From positions 129,354,952 through 129,418,951 of the forward strand of contig NC_092806.1 of the NCBI RefSeq assembly GCF_040954645.1: a stretch of DNA of 64,000 nt, given 5' to 3'. The notes under the pieces are model-generated. The model did no database searches and had not been told where the DNA came from. It worked only from the letters and a program-made list of their open reading frames with translations. This DNA comes from Diabrotica undecimpunctata (taxonomy: Eukaryota > Arthropoda > Insecta > Coleoptera > Chrysomelidae). Shown here piece by piece: positions 56,723 through 64,000 of this stretch (the stretch's first letter is position 1; the number at the start of each line of letters is the position of its first letter). The translations under genes were made by a program, and so were the position numbers.

Positions 56723-57415
56723 AATATGAATGATTGCAAGTATGCATGTATACAAAGGTTACGAATTTAGGAGTCAAATGCCCTTGGACACTATACACCG
56801 GCGACAACATACTGTGTTGCAAAAGCCGACGTTTTGGCATTTTGTGTGTCCAATACACCTCGGAATTACAGTGCAATACACTGGTTGTGGAATCGACTGA
56901 AAGCGTGCTAACGGCCTCATAAACTAAGGACAAGTAGGTCTAGTATAGTTGTCAAAAGCAAAGAAGACCAATACAACCAACTCTCAACCTAACCACTAAT
57001 ACCTGTCCACTACATTACCGGTAAAACAGTAACCGACGTAAACTCAAAATTTACATTCCCCGAAGAGGCATGTAGCCTAAAACGGGAGGTTCTCTCTTAG
57101 AAAGAGAGTAGTACATATGTTGTTGTGTTGTTGGTAACTTGATAGGCGTGAAGGAACCTGATGGTAACTAGTGATTGATGAATTCTAGCATTATTCTGTT
57201 CAAAAATTGGATTTTTAGTTGCTGTTTTCTACATCAAGTGGTACTTTCCAAGGGGTTGGCACTTGTTCTTTATAACTTATATCTTATATTGTGAGCTGAT
57301 AAAAAGCATTTATCAAAGCTTTCTAAATTTTTTAACATTCTGCGAATAGCTAGTATCATCTGCCCGCCCGTTTGATAAGCCACCAAACTATCGTTGTCAA
57401 GACTTTATTATTTCA
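56723..57415. other. No recognisable gene
   Basis: Contains a small palindrome (CTCTCTTAGAAAGAGAG, 57,092-57,108) and otherwise nothing I recognise. Confidence 0.35.
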
Positions 57416-57419
57416 GCCT

Positions 57420-57770
57420 CACCGATTTTTTCCCTGGACCCATCTGATCAAAAAGATCTCTGTTATCACTGAAGTTAAAGCTTATTCTGTTTGATTACTT
57501 CGTCGTTACTTATGAGTATGACAGTTCCAACTCTTGGTTCAAATTAAATGTATCTAGTTGTTCGAGAATATTTTTTTTTATGTGCCTTTTTTTGGTTTTT
57601 ATCGTCTTTTTGCCTTTACTTTAGACCCCCTGTATTTCTGTATATTTTGTTCATTTAGATTATGTAGCATTCTATCGAGACTAGTTCCTTCGATTTAAGA
57701 GTCTCTCGCATTTCATGATTAAACCATTGCTTCCTTTAAGTCTTATTAGATATGATATTTATGCGAGACA
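57420..57770 (-). pseudogene. Possible LINE linker fragment
   Basis: The minus strand reads KQWFNHEMRETLKSKELVSI, similar to the KPWFDEECREAIKxR block between endonuclease and RT in many LINEs, then after stops VGTVILISNDEVIKQNKL, similar to the DGxxLxxxxEILxRW block. Weak but in the right order. Confidence 0.4.
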
Positions 57771-58464
57771 GAGAATACGAAATAAAAACGAAAAAAATCA
57801 ATGTTTGATGAATATTTAGAAAAGGAGTTTAAATGTATACATTCAATATGATCTAACGAATATATCAAAACAAAAGGCGTTAATTGGTACTTTGATAATG
57901 TTTCTTCCTGGATTATAAAAAATAAAAAATACCGCCAAACAATTTTATCTTAATGTAAGTTCCGCGAACATTTTAAACAGTCTGTGTTTGTCGGGAATTA
58001 TCGAAATCGATAAAACGTATTTAATATTTTAAGGTCTGTGACTTTCCCAGTATTGTTTTGAATATGTTTACAGGAAAACCAGAAATTTATCTACGAATAA
58101 AAAATACTATCAAGTTTTGTAATTAAAAAATATACAATCTGGAAATATGTTTTTAAGATGTTAAATAAATTAATTTATATCATCTATCCATCCAGTTTAT
58201 AAGCAGATTGAGTTGACTAGTTCTGTATTTCTCAATATATGTTGTAAGATTCTTCTTTATATATTGGCTACTTTTTTCGGATAATCAAAGGACTCACTAG
58301 TTCGTTGTACTTATCTTGCCGTGTAGTTCATATTTTGATTAGTGTTGTATATAATTATATTTTTATAAATATATATTATGTATGTTAACTAAATGAAGCC
58401 ATGAATGAACTTAATATTCCCCATAAATTGACTTGTAAAAATAACTATGAGTAAAGTGATCTAC
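57771..58464. other. No recognisable gene
   Basis: AT-rich; nothing recognised. Confidence 0.4.
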
Positions 58465-59015
58465 AGAGTGCAAATACCAGGCGATCTCTCACAAGCCTTT
58501 GGAACATAAGAGATGATGAGATACACAATAAGGAAACAATCTTTAACAAGTCAACGCAGATTTTGGTTTACGCTGACGATTTGGATTCAAATCCTTTATT
58601 GTAAACAGACTAGATTGTACTGTATAAGATTTTACTTTTGGCCGAATTCATTAGCAGATTTATGATTTGTGAACTCTTCTCCCAAAGGCGAATCTATGGA
58701 GCAGTGAATAACAATGGAGTGTGGAGAGACGATACGACTTCGAACTTTATAGAATATACCAGGAACCTGATATCGTAAAACATATTAAGATAGGAAGTCT
58801 GAGGTGAAGAGGGGCTATAATGCGAATGGAATAATATGACCCAGCTAGAAAAACGCTCCTTGCTAGACCCATTGGTCATAGAAGAAGAGGAAGACCCAGA
58901 ATATCGATGAAGACATAAGAAATATTGAAATTTGACTGGAAATCCGACTGGAGAGAAATTCTTGAGAAGGCTAAGACTCATGCAGGATTGTAAAGCCATA
59001 ATGATGATGATGAAA
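58465..59015 (+). pseudogene. LINE RT motif C and C-terminus with GAT-rich tail
   Basis: The plus strand reads SLWNIRDDEIHNKETIFNKS, QILVYADDLD (motif C), a deletion, then RRIYGAVNNNGVWR, FELYRIYQEPDIVKHIKIGS, RMEXYDPARK-like MRME-YDPARKTLLARPIGHR, RRGRPRIS, WREILEKAKTHAGL and a stop, followed by ATGATGATGATG. This is the plus-strand relative of 2138-2592. Several frameshifts. Confidence 0.82.
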
Positions 59016-60350
59016 CTTTTCTCCCAGTTGATGTCTAACTTTTTTGCTGTTGTTTTTAATTCCTGGTAATCCTTTTATATGTGTGGTCTTAAGCTTTCTA
59101 TCTAGTACCAGTAGATTTAGATTTTCCAAATTATCGATCTTGTTATTGTTCACTGGTATGATATAGAAAAGGTGCTTCTAAGTAACTATATTCCAAAACT
59201 AGATTCCTATGATAAAAGTTTTATGAAACCTTTTTTATACCGGTTTGTTGATTTTTATCAGCAGTTACAGTTGCTGTAATTGACAGCTCTAAAGCTAGAG
59301 TAACTTTTACCAGTAGCTTTTTCTAATTCCAGAGATTATTCTTAAGTTGTTTTCAAATTATCAACCTCAAAATTCACTTAATTATTCGCCAACAAACTTT
59401 TTTCTAACTGTCTGAAAGTACATTGACGTCAAAAAAGTAATAATGAAGAAAACCGAAGAATGAATTTTATTAATTTATAGTTAATTCCCTTTAATATTTA
59501 CTTTAAATATAAACTTATAGAACTATAATAAAACTTCAGACAAAACACGAGTTAAAATTTATTTCCTTTTTTTTTGTTTATTAATAATGTGTTTGTTTTT
59601 ATCGAACCAAAATTGGCGGTAATTTTTGCCAATTATAAACGCTAGACCGAAAGAATAAAGACAAATTACCAAGCTCAGTCGTAATAAGGATATTAAAATT
59701 AATATTATATGAAACTGCGCGAAAAATTTTCACTAATTTGTCATATGGTCGCCATTATCATTTATGTGGTAGACAATGAGTGTTGAGCAACCAGAAAATG
59801 AGAGGTATGTTACAATTTTTTTTAATTCGGAACACAATTTTCGCTAGAAATACTTTTTAACTGGTTAAAGTGTATAACACATGTCACTATGGTTTCATTG
59901 CCAGGCATATACATTATTGTGGCTGCTTTTATAACGTTTTATATTTATATGATATTGTACTATCTTAGTAAACTATGGTATTTTGCAATTAATTTTGACC
60001 AGGAATCATTTTGTTTCGTTTCTTTTTCGGTGCGAAATATTTGACTTGCATAACTTCTTTAGTACAATATGACGGGGAGATTAGGATTACCACTGTATTA
60101 TCTATGCATTTCACATTAATTAGCCACCAGTTTATTCCATTGCTGATTACGGGTTTCTTCTGTGTTTTTTTGTTGCTTAATTCTGCTTTTCGGTATTTTT
60201 TTTTATTTTTCCCAAATTTAGCATTTAGGTCCAGTATCTGAACGAATGCAAGGCCTTTTCGATAATAAAAAAAACGAGTAGTAAAAATTAAAGAATATTT
60301 AACGTTGCCATAATTATCTTAACGGCAAACTTTCTCAAATGTTCTCTAAA
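59016..60350. other. No recognisable gene; one very weak exon candidate
   Basis: At 59,776-59,804 ATG opens ten codons (MSVEQPENER) ending at a donor-like AG|GTATGT. It is too short to support on its own. The rest is AT-rich. Confidence 0.3.
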
Positions 60351-60354
60351 GTAT

Positions 60355-60440
60355 AGAAACCGCTCGTGTAAGGAAGCACCGCTTTCAGACTTCATTAAAA
60401 TACAAAGATTGCAATGGGCCGGACATGTGATAATAATGGG
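60355..60440 (+). pseudogene. LINE C-terminal scrap
   Basis: The plus strand reads RSCKEAPLSDFIKIQRLQWA followed by GHV, matching the EFVKLQRLRWAGHV block at 2138-2592. It ends where the adjacent MITE begins. Confidence 0.75.
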
Positions 60441-60444
60441 ATAA

Positions 60445-60889
60445 AGGTGGGTACACATATGCGAGCCGAACTGTTCGCCAACTGCTCGTGAGCTGTTCGT
60501 TGAAAATATGTTTATGTTCGACTATCCAATACCCTAAGTATCTAATAACAAACCGAGAATTAATTTACTTCGTTATTATAAATATTTCGGTATTTTGTTT
60601 ACATTATCTGTTATTAATTTGTCTCGTTAGTTTTGAATAAGCCGCGCTCTTTCAGCAATTTTGTTTAACCGAATGATCTCATCGCACACTTAGCAGAAAC
60701 AATTTATAGTCTCGAACGCCGTCCAAATTTAACTGCGAACATTCTTTGTGTTCGTTCCAAAACCGACAGGCCGTGGTTCCTGACGAGCAACGAACGAACA
60801 GCTCGCAAGCGGTTCCCGCCGTACAAATAGACGAATATACGTTCACAAACGGTTTGTGAACAGTTCTGCTCGCATATGTGTACGCGCCT
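60445..60889. mobile_element. MITE, 445 bp, Harbinger-type target duplication
   Basis: The left end reads AGGTGGGTACACATATGCGA and the right end, reversed, AGGCGCGTACACATATGCGA; matching continues through GC-GAACTGTTC. TAA flanks it at 60,442-60,444 and 60,890-60,892. A 3-bp TAA/TTA target duplication is typical of the PIF/Harbinger superfamily. The interior also holds GAACAGCTCGC/GCTCGTGAGCTGTTC-type inverted words and no coding sequence. Confidence 0.88.
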
Positions 60890-60892
60890 TAA

Positions 60893-61328
60893 GATACTAT
60901 TAAACTCATTGTGAGTACATAAGTCTTTTCTTTACTTTCTATTAAGCTATTTCGAAATGGACTCATATGTGCAAACAATTCATCATATATTTTATAATTG
61001 AATTTCATCACGTCCCAAAAACAATAATTACTTGAATGCTAGTTTTATTTCATTAATTTAAAAAAAGTTTAAAAAACCTATACTGAACAGAGATTGGCGT
61101 CTTCGTTCCAGTCGTTGAGTAGATGTCCATACCGATGTTGTCTCTCATTCTAATATAGACCCCATAGACCTGTGAGTTTCCTTGTTACAACAGACTCGTA
61201 GATAACAATAATTCCTTTATAGATATATATTTAAACAATCCGTTGACACGCCCCAAGTTTAAAAATCGCCCAGCACGTCTACTAGTGTGTATGAGGCTAT
61301 ACGTAACATTCTGCTGCTAGACTACGTA
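60893..61328. other. No recognisable gene
   Basis: AT-rich; nothing recognised. Confidence 0.4.
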
Positions 61329-61840
61329 CCCTTTCAGACGAAGAGACTGGTATCCGACAGCAGTGTTTGCTGCAACTTTGAGTGTCTGAGTCTGACTGCT
61401 TTTAGTAGCTCAGTAGTCGCCGACAAGTGTCTCACTTTCGCCGCCCGACCAACCACTTTGTTTTTAGCAGAGTATTGTTTTGAATCGAAGCTTTCACATG
61501 AGTCCCTTTTGATGTTTTGTCTTTAGTTTTGTTTTAACAATTTGTTAAATGTTAAGTATGGAAGTATGGATACAATTGGTAAATGAAATGCATGGGAAAG
61601 GGTAATATCAAAATTTTAAAAAGAATTTTTAAATTTTACCTAATATTACCTTTTCGTTATTTGCCTCCTCATCCTTCGTCTCCATCGAGTCATTAATGAT
61701 ACAATTATCGCTAATGTTATTTTACTGAGATTCATGTTTAAACTGATGTGGTTCTAATGGGTATCAGCCACCGGTGTTTCGTTTGCGCGGCTGACGAACC
61801 GCCCACCGGTGGTCGACACCATTCGCTTCGTCTGAAAGGG
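61329..61840. mobile_element. Candidate 512-bp element with short inverted ends
   Basis: CCCTTTCAGACGAAG (61,329-61,343) is the exact reverse complement of CTTCGTCTGAAAGGG (61,826-61,840), and the match continues a few bases with mismatches (GAGACTGGT/GCGAATGGT). The right interior has CCACCGGTG twice. No clear flanking duplication and no coding sequence. Confidence 0.6.
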
Positions 61841-61937
61841 AACTCCTGAGGTTAGCTTGTACTAAAGCTAATTTTTGCTGCATAATTAACCACCTGACTT
61901 TTTCTTATAGTAGCAGCCACAGTTAGAATGCAGTGTT

Positions 61938-61985
61938 GGTCCTACGGCACGCAACGATGCCACTCATGTCGGCACAGTAGGAGGT
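61938..61985 (+). repeat. 48-bp direct repeat, copy 1
   Basis: Identical over 48 bases to 63,953-64,000: both start GGTCCTACGGCACGCAACG and end GTCGGCACAGTAGGAGGT. In this copy the word GTCGGCACAGTA recurs immediately after the repeat. Confidence 0.97.
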
Positions 61986-62149
61986 GTCGGCACAGTAAGG
62001 TAGTTTGGCGATAGACTGAGAAATCAGAAGTAATTCTATAAAAACTGCTTGTATACATAAAATATCTAATACCTCGTAAATACTTCTATACATATACACG
62101 ACACGATAAATATCTTCTTGGTTGGTTATAACTATTGCAAATTCGTCCT

Positions 62150-62290
62150 ATCTTCTGCTTTTCTTAAAATCGTCTGTGTGTTTAACCCGGTCCAGTCACT
62201 AATGTTCTTCAGCCAGGATATTTGTCGTCTACCAGGACCCCTTTTTCCTTCGATTTTACCCTTCATAATCAGCTGCAACAACTTTTAATG
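62150..62290 (-). pseudogene. LINE C-terminal scrap
   Basis: The minus strand reads LLQLIMKGKIEGKRGPGRRQ, ISWLKNISDWTGLNTQTILR, KAEDRTNLQ. It is uninterrupted but only about 47 codons long. Confidence 0.85.
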
Positions 62291-62369
62291 GTGGTTAAAA
62301 GTTCTCTGTCTCTTCCCAGTCTTTCCCGCGATTCCGTTTTGGCCAAGAAAGTTAATTAGGCCCTTGCCA

Positions 62370-62950
62370 CAAAACTAGTTTCGCTTCCAGCATGAAAAAA
62401 AAACAAACCGAAGACCTTTTTGGGTTGGAGCTTTCAGTCCAGTAGAGAGGCCTTTTATATGAAGGCTCCTCGCGGATTCTTGATCGTTGTGTCCCTCCAT
62501 TTCGTGTTTATTATCCTTTTTTCTAAATGTTTTTATTTATCTGTGGTACTTGTGTCTCCAGAATATGATGTCTTTTCTTTCCATCATTATCGAATCTCGA
62601 CCTCTTTTACCATATTCAAAACCCATGTCATTTAGTAGCCTACGAAAGGTGGTTTTTAAAAAGCTGATAGGTCCTCATCATCCTTCACTCTGTCCATTAT
62701 GCTGTCGATGGTTGGTGGTATGTTTTCAAAAAAAATCATGGACATTTCTCCTTATTTGAGATTTCACTCCCTCATCGTAAGTCTTCTCACGTGAATTGGA
62801 CCGGAAACTGTTTTTCTTTCTTTTTTGTACCGGTTTCAGTTCGCCTTGCTTAGCCTCTTCGCGGATGTCATAAATTTTGCGAACACTCACACCGCACATT
62901 TTTGAAACTTTTTCCACAGAAATAGTCAAGCTGTCACCATTTCAAGTTCA
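62370..62950 (-). pseudogene. IS630/Tc1-mariner-type DDE transposase, third fragment
   Basis: On the minus strand: MTISVEKVSKMCGVSVRKIY (HTH), SQIRRNVHDFF, then in other frames LSAFKNHLS-like QLFKNHLS, RSRFDNDGKKRHHIL, NPRGAFI and GLFFFMLEAKLVLW-like words corresponding to the block after the first catalytic Asp. It shares architecture with 24,262 and 27,410 but is shorter and more decayed. The second and third catalytic residues are absent. Confidence 0.7.
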
Positions 62951-63136
62951 GATGATAGTTCAATACATTTAACACCACACGTTTTACTTGCACACTAAGA
63001 GTCATACCCTGTTTGAAATTCACGACAGATACTGGCAACGGCTCCATGATGTAAGTACTTTCATCCACTTGCGAAAATGATATAGAACTGAGTTTTCACA
63101 GTTTTTGCTAACAAGTTTTTGGTCTAATGGCTAGTA

Positions 63137-63952
63137 CTTCTTCTTCTTGCAGTACCGTCTCCTATCGGGGGTTGGCTACCATCACAGCAATCTTTACTTG
63201 GTTGGCTGCAGCTCTGAACAACTGTATTGAACTGCACCCATACCACTCCCTTAAATTTCGCAACCAGGAAATCCTCCTACGTCCCACATTTCTCTTTCCC
63301 GAGATTTTTCCTTGGATTATGAGTCTAAGCAGAGAGTACTTCTCTCCTCTCATTATGTGGCCCAGATATTCCAGTTTTTTCGTTTGTATGGTTTTTATGA
63401 CTTCGCATTCCTTCCCCATCTTCAGCAGAACATCTTGATTTGTTACTCTTTCTGTCCGTGGTATTTTCCACATTCTCCTGTAACACCACATCTCGAATGC
63501 CTCAATGTTTTTGATGTTTATCTTTTTCAGTGTCCAGGCTTCCATGCCATACAGCAGAACGGAGAAAACATAGCACCTTAACATTCTCGTTCTTAAGTTT
63601 ATATTTATGTCCCTGCTTCATAGGAACTTTTTCATTTTGATAAACGATTGTCTCGCTATCTCTATTCGCCTCTTGATTTCTTTTGTCTGGTCATTAGTAT
63701 CAGTGAAGCAAACCTCTAAATATTTGTAGGACGTAACTCTTTCAACTGGCTGATTATTTATGATTAAATTTACATTGGCGTATAGCTTCTTTTTTACAAT
63801 CATGAATTTAGTCTTTTTGATGTTCAGTTTTAGACCATACTTTTTGGTATGGGTGTTTATGTTTTCCATCAAAAACTGTAAATTTGCTAGGTTATCTGTT
63901 ACTATTAGCGTGTCATCAGCGTATCGTATATTGTTAATTAACTCTCCGTTAA
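63137..63952 (-). pseudogene. 5'-truncated LINE: RT motif C to 3' tail, one nonsense codon
   Basis: The minus strand reads NGELINNIRYADDTLIVTDN (motif C), KYGLKLNIKKTKFMIV (motif D), ERVTSYKYLEVCFTDTNDQT, a single TGA at about 63,623, INLRTRMLRCYVFSVLLYGM, EAWTLKKINIKNIEAFEMWC, YRRMWKIPRTERVTNQDVLL, KLEYLGHIMRGEKYSLLRLI, GKRNVGRRRISWLRNLREWY, then a stop at 63,162 and a GAAGAAGAAG tail. About 260 codons stay in one frame with one stop, making it the best-preserved LINE tail in the window. It abuts the 48-bp repeat at 63,953. Confidence 0.9.
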
Positions 63953-64000
63953 GGTCCTACGGCACGCAACGATGCCACTCATGTCGGCACAGTAGGAGGT
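63953..64000 (+). repeat. 48-bp direct repeat, copy 2 (cut by window edge)
   Basis: Identical to 61,938-61,985 up to the last base of the window, so the repeat may be longer. It begins directly at the truncated 5' end of the LINE. Confidence 0.97.

Noticed and set aside
56589..56933. 114-codon minus-strand open frame
   Set aside because: It straddles the right arm of a foldback element and unrelated flank, is not recognised, and has no splice or start support.
59776..59804. Ten-codon ATG-to-donor segment (MSVEQPENER)
   Set aside because: Too short to distinguish from chance without transcript data; noted only in the gap entry.
1..64000. CRISPR array, operon or phage-like system
   Set aside because: The direct repeats seen are satellites, duplications or target-site duplications. 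There are no spacers of regular length, no ribosome-binding sites with clustered frames, and the coding content is eukaryotic transposon debris.

Overview
The window looks like intergenic or intronic DNA from an AT-rich insect nuclear genome. The insect assignment is inference: it rests on the mix of element families (GAA-tailed endonuclease/RT LINEs, Jockey-type LINEs, Penelope-like elements, mariner, Tc1, pogo/Tigger, hAT, an IS630-like DDE family and a Helitron) and on eukaryotic splice signals. A beetle is my best guess, but nothing here proves it. There are no bacterial-type operons, no CRISPR array and no long intact gene. I recognised no LTR retrotransposon or viral insertion.

Layout. 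0-10 kb: LINE fragments on both strands (1-405, 2140-4190, a ~2 kb minus-strand copy at 5485-7490), scraps of a mariner-like transposase (5020-5490, 7545-7790) and an internally deleted Helitron (about 7.86-10.06 kb) with a 160-bp LINE tail nested in it. 11-19.4 kb: a Penelope RT scrap, three pogo/Tigger remnants (11.6, 13.5-14.8 and 16.8-19.4 kb, the last retaining most of the transposase and one terminal repeat) and more LINE ends. 20-29 kb: LINE pieces, an hAT-type terminus, a ~150-bp satellite, and two related IS630-like transposase pseudogenes flanking a mariner C-terminus. 29-35 kb: low-complexity DNA, a degenerate tRNA-Asp-like sequence, a 103-bp tandem duplication and a second copy of the GAA-tailed LINE. 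35.9-44 kb: two Tc1-type elements with both ends, a LINE whose RT runs through a (TA)35 tract into a different RT, and an hAT transposase remnant. 44.9-46.5 kb: a non-coding element with ~340-bp inverted ends. 47-50.2 kb: a degenerate tandem array, then a minus-strand LINE. 51.4 kb: one probable host exon encoding a transmembrane helix. 52.7-56.7 kb: a Jockey LINE split by a mariner-like element with ~250-bp inverted ends, then a foldback element. 57.4-64 kb: LINE tails, a 445-bp Harbinger-type MITE, a 512-bp inverted-repeat element, a third IS630-like fragment and a 5'-truncated LINE that abuts a 48-bp repeat at the window edge.

The elements do not form one functional system. Every transposase and RT reading frame I could follow is broken by stops, frameshifts or deletions. 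What the region records is nesting: LINE tail into Helitron, mariner into Jockey, and a MITE abutting a LINE scrap. The only likely host-gene signal is the short exon at 51,414-51,507. If it is real, much of the window is intron of a membrane-protein gene on the plus strand. All identifications are from reading translations by eye against remembered family motifs; no database search was run.
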